Origin: Diadophis punctatus similis | Lineage: Eukaryota > Chordata > Lepidosauria > Squamata > Dipsadidae | NCBI GenBank assembly: GCA_023053685.1 | Contig: JALIGW010000005.1 | Span: forward strand, 18,332,501 to 18,396,500 | DNA: 64,000 bases | Direction of reading: 5' to 3' | Shown: positions 19,870-31,375 of the stretch, in pieces | Layout: each line of letters starts with the position of its first letter | Position numbering within the stretch: position 1 is the stretch's first letter | Notes under the pieces: generated by a model | Seen by the model: only the letters and a program-made list of their open reading frames with translations | The model's database searches: none | What the model was told of the DNA's origin: nothing | Program-made: the position numbers and the translations under genes

Positions 19870-20043
19870 TGGGCACCAGGGACCGGTTCTGGTTCTGTGG
19901 AGAGAGGTTTTTCTGAGGACTGGAGGGGGTGTGGTTTTGCATGCTGCCTGCATCCTGTGGATGGGGCTTTGCTTGTTTGTATGGCCCAGTTTCTGGCATG
20001 CCATGGCCCGGGTGCCGGTCCATGGGGACCCCTACACTAGAAG
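19870..20043. repeat. hAT-Charlie-like internal fragment
   Basis: GGCACCAGGGACCGGTTCTG ... GGGTGCCGGTCCATGGGGAC ... CCCTACACTAGA resembles a widespread amniote Charlie-like repeat (block GCACCAGGGACCGGTT and GGTCCGTGGACCCC). I could not define ends or a target duplication. Confidence 0.5.
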
Positions 20044-20985
20044 ATTCAAAGGCTAAATGGAGCATGAACTTCTAGGACCAAGGAGAGTTCATTGACTTAG
20101 TGGGCCTTTGCTGGATCAATAGCAAGACCATAAAATAAATAGCAACTGCCAATCAGCAGAGAATATAGCCATTTAGCAACTGAGGACAAAACAGCTGCAT
20201 AGGGCAGGGACCAAGAGGCGTCACAGGTACTGCAGACAATTGAAGGTGGCCCTGCCTGTTCCTAGAATGGAACAAAATGCTGGAATACATCCTTTGCTTT
20301 GACGGATTTAAGAGGGATTAGATTGGAAACTTGAAGTTTTGAATCAAAGCTGGAAAACCCAGGCTGGAGGTACATTTGGAAAGTGTTGGTTGTGGAAGGT
20401 GATGGTGTCATTCATTCCTGCGTTCAGGAATGTTGAGCGGCTTGTACTGGCAATGGGCCAAACCGAAAGTATGGATATGTTCTTGGCTAACTAAATATAT
20501 GAGGAGCTTGTGATTCTTTTTCCTTCGCCTGCTAAAGCATAAAGCAAATTTTGACAACAGAAGGATTTCTAGTAGTAGGATTATTTCAAAGTGGGAATTT
20601 ACAGTTGGCCAACTGATATCATAATGACTTGATATGTAATTGTTTCAGTCCCTGTTTAGCACAATGATCCGAGAGGTAGGTCCTTGTGTTTATATCATAC
20701 CTGTTATCTTGTACACGTTTTGACAAATAAATAAATAAATAAATAAATAAAAATAAAATAAAATAAAATAAAATTTTAATTGGCTACATCTGAGCATATT
20801 TTACATACAGACAGATGACCTAGCAAAGAGAAGGAGAATGGACTTACCATGGCTGGGCCCAGAAGAACAGAGTATCTTTATCTGATTCTGCTGCATCTCA
20901 TCTGCATGGCATATCTTACTGATTCTGCCAACAAGTGGAAGGCTTTTGAAAGGCATCCTTTTGAAAGGATGATTGTATGAAAGTG
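20044..20985. other. No gene; A-rich microsatellite at 20726-20776
   Basis: The stretch holds an (AAATA)n/(AAAAT)n run of about 50 bases, perhaps the tail of an unrecognised retroelement. Otherwise nothing is recognised. Confidence 0.45.
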
Positions 20986-20989
20986 AAGT

Positions 20990-21112
20990 TGCTTTACCAA
21001 TTTGAACTGCGCAGCGATGCAAAAAAACAAGAAAGTCCATTTGCCTCCTGAAAAAGCACCTTTGGGACAACCATGACCTGGTTGACTGAGATTCTCCATA
21101 GACACAATTGCA
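20990..21112 (+). repeat. Penelope-like 3' UTR terminal piece
   Basis: AAGAAAGTCCATTTGCCTCC, GAAAAAGCACC, GACAACCATGACCTGG and GATTCTCCATAGACAC. This is the distal block of the Penelope-like 3' end. Confidence 0.65.
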
Positions 21113-21954
21113 CTACTTTTAACACAATAGATCTCAGCTTGCACAGGCAGCAAAATAATCCTTCCTGGCATTTCAAGGAAAAGCAACTCGCATAATTTTT
21201 ATTTGTGTACCACAGTTCTATTTCACCCATTATTATTATGTATTGCTGAAGGATTTCTGCCCTTAATGTCTTACACTCATTTACTTCGAAATAGCCCCAT
21301 TGTTCAGCTATTGAAAAACCTACACAACCGGCTGGTTAAGGATAGAGAAGAAAAACATAATTAGCCTCTACTATGTTATCAACAGCTCAAAACATAACTC
21401 GGCAGGTGCAGTATGAGAAATAGCAGGTTGCATGCTGCCTAGCTGTGATTGCTTTGACATCCATGAATATAAATTTACCTACACGTACATTAGAAGCAAG
21501 ATCTATTTCTCACACCAGTTGACTCAGATTGGGGGGAAATGGAGCCAATTCTCAAGAATGACAAAAAAGGCAACCTATATCAACCACATTATCAAATGAA
21601 GAAATAAGATTCTACAAGGGACTATATGCATATGTAATGCTATACCAAAGATAGAGCGACAGAGGAGTTGTTATTTCTGATGGTATCATTAATTCACAAA
21701 TCAATTATATAAAAGTCTTTGATTTTCTCCATTTTTCGCACAGTGCGAAATACATGTTGTATGTGGTAAGTAAAATGTTAGTTAACGGTCTTTCAAAGAT
21801 CCAGTAAAAAACTCAAGCAGTACTCTAGGATGGTTTGCTGAAATTTAATGGGGCATCTACATTAGATAGCATATCATTATTTCCCTGTATTTTCTCATTC
21901 TTTTTTCAGACTGCTATAAAGTGCAACCCATGATCAAAAGTGCTATAGATGCAC
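21113..21954. other. No recognisable gene or repeat
   Basis: AT-rich, apparently single-copy. Nothing recognised. Confidence 0.45.
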
Positions 21955-22295
21955 CATGAAAAGAAGGACTATGGATGATAAGTTTTCCACACTTATGACC
22001 ATTGTAGCATCCCCATGGTTATGTGATCAAAATCCAGACACTTGGCAACTGACTCATATTGATGGCAGTTTTAGTGTTCTGGGATCATGTGATCACATTT
22101 TACGACTTTCTTACAAGCAAAGTCAATGGGGAAGTCAGATTTACTTAGCAACCGTATTACTAATTTAACAATTGCAGTGATTTACATTGTGGCAAGAAAT
22201 TTTGTAAAATGGGGCACGAAATTCATTTAACAAATGTTTCACCTAGCAACAGAAATTTCGGGGCTCAATTGTGGTTGTAAGTCAAGGACTACCTG
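21955..22295. mobile_element. Mariner-like MITE, CAGGTAGTC family, left end decayed
   Basis: The interior (CATCCCCATGGTTATGTGATC, CAAAGTCAATGGGGAAG) and the right end GGACTACCTG followed by TA match the copy at 13853. The left terminus is not recognisable. Confidence 0.6.
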
Positions 22296-22434
22296 TATGT
22301 GAGTTTGACTCAATATTTTTACTTTATATATGAAGTATCTGTCAATGTATTGCATGGGATAAAAGCAGCGTGCTTTGGGCTTGAATTGTCCCGCTGCAAT
22401 GGAGAGGGTATCTAAACTGCAGCAAAGAATAACA

Positions 22435-22924
22435 TACCGGATTTTTCGGAGTATAAGACGCACCGGAATATAAGACGCCCCTTAGTTTTGGGGGAGGAAA
22501 ATAGGGGGAAAAATCTGCCTACCAGGTATTCATCTGGCTAATGTCCTTAGTCTGGTCAGCTTCAGCACATTATTTTATCCCCTGGTTAGGACTTAAAAAA
22601 ACCTTCTTCGGAGAGAGTAACAATGAAAGAGCCTGCAAGCCAGTAAGAGCTGGGAAGATCATTAGCACCTGGTTAGGGCTAGAAATTTTTTTTTTCGAGC
22701 AAGTAGAGCAATGAAAAAAACCCTGCAAAGGGCTGGAAAAACATTATTCAGAGAGAGTAACAATGAAAAAGCCTGCAAGTTAAGAGCTTGGAAGATCATT
22801 AGCACCTAGTTGGGGCTGGGAAAAAAGCTCCGAAAAAGCTACATTCAGAGTATAAGATGCACCCAAATTTTCAGCCACTTTTAGGGAGGAAAAAGGTGCG
22901 TCTTATACTCCAAAAAATACGGTA
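22435..22924. mobile_element. MITE with ATAAGACGCAC inverted ends
   Basis: The inverted ends are TACCGGATTTTTCGGAGTAT and, from the other side, TACCGTATTTTTTGGAGTAT, each followed by AAGACGCACC. The interior has a partial tandem duplication (GAGAGAGTAACAATGAAA and GGAAGATCATTAGCACC at about 22613-22675 and again at 22753-22808). The flanks do not show a clear duplication, so I leave the superfamily open. A truncated relative is at 43467. Confidence 0.65.
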
Positions 22925-24268
22925 AATAAATGTATGCATATTTCAATTTAGTTTTAACTTTATAGGATAAGTAGCCCTTGAAATTCCTCCAAATGGGAGA
23001 TTGGTAGTAGCTTTCCTATCAGGCTTGCTTTCAAAAGTCGGTAGGTGGGGAGTTATTACACAGCATTTTAGACTATAGTCTGTTTTGCTTTAATTGATTT
23101 GGCTATATATTTTGCCACAGGTTGATGTTCTGTGTTAAGATCTCATGAAATGCCTCTTCTGTATAATGTATGTGTCTAATAACATATCCACACAGGAGAA
23201 AAATGTAGAACAGATGGTCAGCTATTTGTTCAATAGCTGTCTATATTGTGGTACACTGAGGGATTGTATAGGGATGATAAGTGCTAGACGCTGACAAAGG
23301 CTTTTTTGGGGAGACTTTCTGATTTCTGAGGAACTGGACAAGAATTTAGGCTTCTCTGGCTGGTGCTGATAAGCTGCCTGATATAAAAGCGCCAATTTGG
23401 ATTAGTGAAAGAGTACAAATCCTGAGACCATAGTATAGACTGCATGCAGCCTTGAAAAACTTGTAGGCAAACTTTCCAGAGCTTCTTCCTAAGTTGCTAC
23501 CGATCATAGTTGTAAGTGTGCTATTATAATATTATCTGATCCAAGATACTTTTGTGCATTTTCTACCTACTTTGCCTTGGAACATGTTTGTTAGAGTGTG
23601 TGATTCCTGGCATATTGCTCAATGACCAAACTATTTATCAGCCTGAAAAAAGTACCATCCTACAGGGCTGCCTGTTTACAACTGGGAAAACCCAGTTCCA
23701 AGTCCCCACTTATTAAGTGACATCGGGCAATTATTGTACAATATCCCAATTCACCTAAAAAAACTCTGAGGCTTATGGTGGGGCATATATAAGATAAAAC
23801 ACCACAGGATAATATTATCTTGGTAATAATCTTTTCTTTCATATATATAAAAAATGCAGTGTAAAATGGTAAATAGAAGCACACTTAAGCCAGTAACAGT
23901 GGAAACAGGGCCATATCAATCGTAAAACATTAACTGCTTGAAATGCCAGATGCTACTTCTGTCTAGATACATCTCAACCATGTAAAACCTAACAGCCTCT
24001 TTCTCCCTTTGCAGAAAGTGCCAGATCCCTCCCAGGCAAAGAGATGTGATTTAAATTTATGTTCTAGATGAACTTAGACAAAGATCAACTTAATGCCCAT
24101 TTAAAATACGCTGTCAAGAACTCAGCAGTGTACAGCCTAGGAAAACAACTTGGGAAGACAGCTTTACAAACTGGGGCAGCCACTTTCTTTCCTGTGAAAT
24201 TTAAGGGTGGAAAGAGAGATAGAAGACAGGAGGATTGATTCTACCTTCTTAAGCTCTAGCAAGATTAA
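22925..24268. other. No recognisable gene or repeat
   Basis: Long AT-rich stretch. The part at about 23930-24240 looks non-repetitive and of more even composition, but I see no exon I would defend. Confidence 0.45.
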
Positions 24269-24496
24269 GATAGCAATAGCAATACCACTTAGACTTATAT
24301 ACTGCTTCATAATGCTTTATTACAGCCCTCTCTAAGAGCCCTCTTTACAGAGTCAGCATATTGCCCCCAACAATCTGGGTCCTCATTTTACTGACCTCAG
24401 AAGGATGGAAGGCTGAGTCAACCTTGAATCGAACTGTTGGCAGTCGGCAGAATTAGCCTGCAATACTGCATTCTAACCACTGCACCACCACGGCTC
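24269..24496 (-). repeat. tRNA-derived SINE
   Basis: The same SINE as at 980-1227. The tRNA-like head is at the right (GAGCCGTGGTGGTGCAGTGG on the - strand) and the GCTATT tail at the left. Confidence 0.8.
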
Positions 24497-24979
24497 CAAG
24501 ATGCATTGGAAATATAGCATTTCAAAGTATCTGGACATTAGGAGGAGCTTAGTTTTGGTGTTTAAGACCTTTCCATGAGTAGGCTTAGCAATATCATGGG
24601 CACTAGAGTTTTACTTGGGATCATCTTTATTAAGCTACCCTATTCATCCAAAGAATGACACTGCCAAGATTTATGTGTCATTCTACTAAAATTCTTTCAA
24701 ATGTTTCATTCTGGTTCTGCCATGTCTTCTTCACAATTTAAAAGAGTTTAGCTTATTCTTAACTAACAACATACTGTGTCTTATAGAACCAGCCAATCAT
24801 TGTTATGCCAAACTAACAATAATGAGGACATGCTGTATATCCAACAGAGGTTGGGGGATAATATAAAGAATTTGCAATTTATTATAGGTTTAATAGACTC
24901 ACTTTGAAGCTATTCTTGTTGGAATTAAATAGACAACTTTTCCCTTCAGTGTGATGAATCTTTGAGCTGTTAACTCTAT
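24497..24979. other. No recognisable gene or repeat
   Basis: Nothing recognised. Confidence 0.45.
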
Positions 24980-24987
24980 CCACCCAA

Positions 24988-25584
24988 CAGGGGCGGGTTC
25001 CTAATTTTTTTACTACCACTCTGTGGGCATGGCTTATTTTGTGGGTGTAGCTTGCCAGCCATGTGACTGAGTGGGCTTGGCTTACCAGCCATGTGACCGG
25101 GTAGGCATGGCTTGCCGGTCATATATTAGTTATTTCAGAGAGATGTTACTACTATTTTTGCTATTTTATACCTTACATGAAAAGCTTTGCAAACAAAGTG
25201 TGTGTTACACCATGGCAACACAGCAACCTTTATATGCAGAAAATGCCATAGTTAAAAGACAAGCAAGTCTCATACAGCATTTTTGGTTTCAGTCATGGAT
25301 TCCTTAGACGAAAATATTGAGGACTGTTAAAAGAACAGTATCTTTGCCAGTCCTCAATGTTTTCGTCTAAAGAATAACAGTATAAAACTGTATAAAATTA
25401 ACAGTATAAAAGGTTAAGCTTTTGGAAAACACGCAGAAGAAATTTTTTTTAAAAAAATTTTAAAAAAATATTTTTTAATAGTGGCGCCCAGGCACTGGCA
25501 ATTGACCGTACCGGTACTGTGACGTCACCAGTGGGCCGCTACCGGTGCTATAGAGTGGGCCGCACTGGTAGGAACCCACCACTG
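24988..25584. mobile_element. hAT-like MITE, CAGYGGTGGG family, 597 bp
   Basis: The ends are CAGGGGCGGGTTCCTA and, inverted, CAGTGGTGGGTTCCTA. A perfect 8-bp duplication CCACCCAA lies at 24980-24987 and 25585-25592. The interior contains a pair of short inverted blocks (ATGGATTCCTTAGACGAAAA and its partner TTTTCGTCTAA near 25370) and TGGGCATGGCTT-type tandem phrases. There is no transposase. Confidence 0.82.
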
Positions 25585-25592
25585 CCACCCAA

Positions 25593-26598
25593 GCAGCTTT
25601 TGGTTTTCCTAATCAGAAAAACTATAGAAACTCTACCAGATTCAGTCCTGTAGGAGCCCTACCTTATTCAGTCAACTTTTGTTCAGAACCTTCCTTATGT
25701 GCTCTTTGCTCCTGCTTCCTGAATTGTCCCTCTGTTCTGATTTTTTATGTTGTCCTGCTCTGATAGAAGTAAGCTCAGTTTGATTTAACTTGGTTTATAT
25801 TATTATGAATGGAGTTTTGAGAATTTGAGACACACACTTCCCCACAGTTCATTTCATATCCATTGTATTCTGCCATGGTAATGGTGGTTTAGAAATAAAT
25901 ATGAAATGCAAACTTACATGTGAAGTTAGGCATTTGCAATCGTTGAGAGATTATTCTATAGCATTTTTGCTTCAGATGCTGTGGCTTTAGATAACAAACT
26001 TTTACTGCATTCTTCCAAATAATCTCCTGAATTTATGGCTGTTTTCACACAACATGCTTACTCCAAGTTAATTTAACCATGATTTCCTCAGCCTAATTTT
26101 AGTTTTCACATATTCCGTGCAACAAACTAACAAGGCTAGGTGTCCATAAAGCACAGTGGTTCAGTAAGACATACAAATGTCATCTATAGGTAGGTCCTTG
26201 GTTAGAGCTACACAAGATTTATAGCACAACATTGGTTGGATTGGTAGGATTCACCCAGTCAAAACAGATACCTTAAGAAAGAATAGCTATACCATTTAAT
26301 AAATTAATAAATAATAAATTTATTAATAAATAAATTTATTAAGTTCTGTGTACCCAAAGGAATAACAAATTAGAGAAAAATCCTCTAATCTCCATATTGG
26401 TATTAATACGTATCCAACATCTGTCAGGATTGTAGCAGAATATAAACACTGGAAAAATAATGTGAATGCATAAATGTATTGACATATTGAAGGAATAAAC
26501 TATAATCTGCTACGCTGGTCCAGTACAGGTTAGCAGATGTGAAAATTTTCAAGAACAACCTCCCACTATTCCTGAAGAGAAATTTTTTTGATCAGTGT
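25593..26598. other. No gene; AT-rich palindromic patch near 26300
   Basis: Bases about 26296-26342 consist of AATAAATT/AATTTATT units. No other feature recognised. Confidence 0.45.
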
Positions 26599-27030
26599 GT
26601 GCCACCTGCTTCACGAGATGCAGCGAAACCTGGACACTAACTTCACAATCAATACAAAAGCTGCTAGTGACGCAAAGAGCCATAGAAAGATACATGCTCG
26701 GCATCACAAGACAAGGTAGAAGAACTGCACATGGATTAGAGAACAAACGAAAGTATACGATATCATCAAGAGAGTAAAAAAATTGAAATGGGAATGGGCT
26801 GGTCACACAGCAAGAAGAACTGATGGCAGGTGGACTAAGGCAGTCATAGAATGGACCCCGCTTGATAAAAAGTGTCCATGAAAGAGACCTGAAGCAAGAG
26901 GAATCTACGATATCAGTATTGTAGGCCCAATTGACAAAAGAAAGCTCAAGTCTGTATTGGTTGGAAACATGCGGAAGAGGCCTTCATCTTGCAGTGGATA
27001 GACAATGGCTAGAATGATGATGATGAAATG
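26599..27030 (+). pseudogene. RTE-like LINE, ORF2 C-terminal remnant
   Basis: One frame reads SETWTLTSQSIQKLLVTQRA, then IERYMLGITRQGRRTAHGLE. A shifted frame reads VKKLKWEWAGHTARRTDGRW and TKAVIEWTP. This pattern (E-T-W-x-L, Q-R-x-M-E-R-x-M-L-G-I-T, W-x-W-A-G-H-x-A-R-R-T-D-x-R-W, W) is the C-terminal region of RTE-type non-LTR elements. The 3' end has a GAT-rich tail (GATGATGATG at about 27014). It is frameshifted and truncated. The clade within RTE is uncertain. Confidence 0.65.
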
Positions 27031-28088
27031 CATAAATAAATAACATTTAAATTTCTAAATTTAAGGATTTCTAAAGTTACTTATGTACTCTTTCTGAATG
27101 TAATCAGGTTCTTGGCTATGTTGCATAAGGACCAGACAACCTCTTTGAATCTACCTTATTCCAACTTTTACCTTGATAATATAAAAATATTACACAACAC
27201 AATTCGCTATCTTTTAGATGTTGATAACAATAATTCCAAGCAATTCCAGTCAGCATGGCCAATGAAGAGAATAGCATAGGACAGCACAGAGTAAACACAT
27301 AACATAAATCCTGGATGAATTATCCAGTAGAAATATTAGATCCTCTCTCATAATTTTAAATGTTATGTAAGAAAAAAACCCTATTTGTTGAGGTTAGAAT
27401 AAAACTTTTGTATTTCTACATGGAACAGTTGTTCTTCTATGGCTGGATTTTGACTTCAGAGGATCCTGTTCCATTAGATCCACAAATCATATACATATGA
27501 ACATACAGAGAAAGTCCAACATAGATAATGGTGACGGAACAAAGGCATAGGATGCCAAGTAACAAAGAAACAGGACCCTGAGTAGACAATTCCTTGTAGC
27601 ACAGCTTTATGGTTACTGTTGCAAATACTATTTTTAACAATATGTGAATCCACAATGGATTTTAATTAAAAACAACAGAAAACATTTACAGCTGTAAATT
27701 CTGATATGTGTTAATCTGGTCATGCAATAATGTGGTTATGCATTCTAATTCTGCCTCTGAATTCCTGGATTTGCATGTGTTTGCTTTTCTTAGTTAATGT
27801 CACTAGGTTATAAAATAAGCAATGCACATTGTTTTTATTTTATTCCATTAAATATTCATGCAAATGAGGGTTATTTCTAGGTCAATGAAAACCTAAGGCG
27901 TTCCATTTTATTTTTAAGACCATGTTTAGATAACTGAATGCCAGCACCAAGGGATCTCCAAATTTTCTCTTATTTACAATTCAGTCAATTCAGTGTGAAA
28001 TTTAGACTTCTTTTGCTGTAAGAAGAATGGACTTCATTCACATTAGCCACAGGTTATAATTTTTCTGAACATAAATTATACATATAAA
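27031..28088. other. No recognisable gene or repeat
   Basis: AT-rich, nothing recognised. Confidence 0.45.
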
Positions 28089-28090
28089 AT

Positions 28091-28385
<295 letters not shown>

Positions 28386-28388
<3 letters not shown>

Positions 28389-28980
28389 CAGACATTAACA
28401 CAATTGAGAATGTCCAGAGATACTTCACAAGAAGAGTATTACATTCCTCGGTTCACAACAGAATTCCTTACGAAACCAGACTTGAAATTTTGGGACTTGA
28501 AAATTTAGAACTACCCCGCCTTCGATCTGACCTAAGTGTAGCTCACAAAATTATCTGCCACAATGTCCTACCTGTTAACGACTACTTCAGCTTCAACAGC
28601 AATAATACACGAGCTCACAATAGATACAAACTTTATGTAAACTGCTCCAAACTTGATTGCAAAAAATTCGACTTCAACAACAGAGTGGTAAATGCCTGGA
28701 ACACTTTACCTGACTCAGTAGTTTCTTCCCCTAACCCCAAAAACTTCAACCTCAGATTATCTACCATCGACCTCACCCCATTCCTAAGAGGTCAGTAAGG
28801 GGCGTGCATAAGCTTACAATCGTGCCTACCGTTCCTGTCCTAATGTACCCCTATATTCATACCTCTTTTACTCTTATTCATGCTTGTATTATTACATATA
28901 TATTCAATCATGTTTTACTGTTTATACTTTGCTTATAATCATATATGCTTGACAAATAAACAAATACAAAATACAAAAAT
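28386..28980 (+). pseudogene. CR1/Jockey-group LINE, ORF2 end and 3' UTR
   Basis: An open frame of about 135 codons reads DINTIENVQRYFTRRVLHSS, TRLEILGLENLELPRLRSDL, VLPVNDYFSF, then NRVVNAWNTLPDSV and a stop at 28798. This is the C-terminal region of a non-LTR reverse transcriptase protein (I-E-x-V-Q-R-x-F-T-R-R, R-L-x-x-L-x-L-x-x-L-x-x-R-R-x-x-x-D-L, W-N-x-L-P). The 3' UTR has GGGGCGTGCATAAGC and TATGCTTGACAAATAAACAA. Four relatives occur at 42395, 43805, 54302 and 62846. It is 5'-truncated. The clade name is inference. Confidence 0.75.
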
Positions 28981-29457
28981 ACAAATTTTCTCCCTCTCTT
29001 GCTAAGCAAGCAAAGAATTGCCAGCATTATGACAAATACAAATTACATTATCACAGTTCATGCACTGCAACTGTGGCTCAGTAGGTAAAATGGATAATAA
29101 GAATGGAGCTTTATTGCTGATTAGAATCCACAAAACTGTTTTATAAGAGTCAGACTGCAGGTCCAGGTCCCAAGAAGTATCTAGGTATATCACAGTAGAA
29201 ACTGTACTTAATTGTTTGCTTTTATGTCTCCTATCCAAGGCAACTGCCTTATTTCATTAGTTCCACAGTGTGGTAGAGTTCTCTCTGTTGAATGAGGATC
29301 TAATCTTCTACTTTTAAGTGATTTATGTACATTTAAGGGTAATCCATTGAATTCTTCAGGTGACTCTTGGAATTCCTGATTTGCACTGCTGAGGTTTGGC
29401 AATACAATCTTTTTGAGTTTTCTTAATTGGAAAAAAAGCAAAATAGATACCCTAGGT
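28981..29457. other. No recognisable gene or repeat
   Basis: Nothing recognised. Confidence 0.45.
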
Positions 29458-29458
29458 T

Positions 29459-29462
29459 GAAT

Positions 29463-29561
<99 letters not shown>

Positions 29562-29700
29562 TTTTATTTATTACTTACTTATTATTTATTTATTATTTAT
29601 TTATAATATTTCATCATCATCATCATTATTATTATATAATATATTTATTTATTCATTTATTTATTATTCATTTATTTATTACATTTATATGCTGCCCATC
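29459..29700. repeat. (TTTA)n microsatellite
   Basis: About 105 bases of near-perfect ATTT repeat, then imperfect TTATT and ATC units to about 29690. It abuts the 3' tail of an L2-like LINE on the - strand and probably expanded from it. Confidence 0.92.
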
Positions 29701-30030
29701 TCATCATCAGATAACTCTAGGTGCCTTACAACATGGTAAAAAACAATGATAAATATTGACATTAAAATTAACAAAAATGGTTAAGACAGAGTGGAGGTAG
29801 ATTCTTCTTCCAGTCCATTTAACAATCTCAAGTATGGGATGCCCCCGTTTTACAGTCCAATCCAAAGAGCCAGGTTTTAAGGCTCTTCCAGAAGGCCACA
29901 CGAGTGGAAGCAGATACTGTATCATCTCGCGGGGTATGATGCTCCAGAGGGCCTGAGCCATAGCAGAAAGGGCTCTTCTCCTGGACATCACCAGCCAGAA
30001 TTCAATGATCAATGAGTTCTGCAGCATTTC
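29640..30030 (-). repeat. L2-like LINE 3' fragment
   Basis: On the - strand: CCTTAAAACCTGGCTCTTTG, ACTGTAAAACGGGGGCATCC, then GATGATGAGATGGGCAGCAT and an AATAAATGAATAAATAA tail. There is no coding motif of weight. Confidence 0.55.
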
Positions 30031-30182
30031 CATGTTGGTGCTTGTGGGGAGGGAGAGGCAATCCCACTGGAGTGGTTCCTTTTAGGCCAACTGAGCAACA
30101 ACGCCTCCATTTTAGTCCTATCTCCTTTGATAATTATGGTAATTTCTCACCAGGAATGATTAGGGGGTGGAGCTAAAACATA

Positions 30183-30556
30183 CGTAGAACGGTTACAGGA
30201 ATTGGGTATGTCTAGTCCAATGAAAAGAAGGACTAGGGGAGACATGATAGCAGAGTTCCAGTATTTGAGGGGCTCCTACAAAGATGAGAAGCATGAGGCC
30301 AAAAAGGCAAGATGAGAAACAATGGATGGAAACTAAAGAAGAGAAGCAAGCTAGAAGTAAGGAGAAATTTCCTAATGTGAGAGCAATCAACCAATGGAAA
30401 AGTTTATCTTCAGAAGTTGTGGGTGCTCCATCACTGAACGCTTTCAAAAAGAGACTGGACAATCTTTTATCTGAAATGGTAAAGGGTCTTCTGCTTGAAT
30501 AGGGGTTAGACTAGAAGACCTCCAAGGTTCCTTCCAACTCTATTATTCTATGTTCT
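30183..30556 (+). pseudogene. CR1 LINE 3' fragment
   Basis: It corresponds to the end of CR1 ORF2. Frame-shifted pieces can be read as MKRRTRGDMIAEFQYLRGS-like and VRAINQWKSLSSEVVGAPS, then FKKRLDNLL. The 3' UTR is CTAGAAGACCTCCAAGGTTC, CTTCCAACTCTATTATTCTATG. A stop and a frameshift break it. Confidence 0.8.
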
Positions 30557-30939
30557 GTGTTGATCTTGGAGCTTATAGAAACTTTTAGAGTTATTCAATA
30601 ATTGATATGCCAAAATAGTAATAATTTCTATGTTTAGGTGAGGAAGTATTTCTGAAATGCTACTTACTCATAAAGGATTGTAATCATGGCAGAAATCCTT
30701 ATGAAAGTCTGCCTGATGTGATTAAGAAATCTAAATAGAATGAAATGTATTTCTTCGGTTCATCTTATTTTGTTCTTATTTATATATTATTTATACTCAT
30801 TCTATTGAGAAAAGGATACTATCACATTCTGTTGCAGGGTCAGAACTTTTCTTTATCTATTAATACATTTCTTCTGCACATTAGGTCAATAATATTATCT
30901 TTTTACATATTTGGCCATTAGAAAGGCAATTGGACATTT
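30557..30939. other. No recognisable gene or repeat
   Basis: Nothing recognised. Confidence 0.45.
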
Positions 30940-31375
30940 AATTTAATTTAATTTAATTAAAAGTTCTTATAGACCGCCCAATCCCGTAAGACTCAGGGTG
31001 GCGTACAACAGAGATAAGAACGATACAATAAAATAATTTTTAAAAAATTACATTACATTTAAAAACCATTCATACATTGGGGAATCCTCTCTTCACCCCG
31101 CCTGCTGGAAGAGCCATGTTTTCACGACTTTATGGATGGCCAGTAGGGTGGGGATAGTCCGGATCTCTGGTGGGAGTTGGTTCCAGAGGGACGGGGCTCC
31201 CACAGAGAAGGCCCTCCCCGCAGTCCCACCAACCGATATTGTTTGGCCGATGGGACCCGGAGGAGGCCCACTCTGTAGGACCTCACTGGTCGTAGGGAGG
31301 TATGTGGTAGGATGCGGTCCCGAAGGTAACCTGGCCCTGAGCCATGTAGGGCTTTAAAGGTCAAAAAGGACATTA
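30940..31375 (-). pseudogene. L2-type LINE 3' fragment
   Basis: The - strand reads FKALHGSGPGYLRDRILPHT, SLRPVRSYRVGLLRVPSAKQ, then a frame break, and ends with CACCCTGAGTCTTACGGGAT and a TTAATTTAATTTAA tail. It is the same family as the copy at 18400-19165. Confidence 0.85.

Noticed and set aside
24000..24060. Possible exon after CTCTTTCTCCCTTTGCAG
   Set aside because: A good acceptor and about 18 open codons, but no convincing GT donor and a stop soon after.
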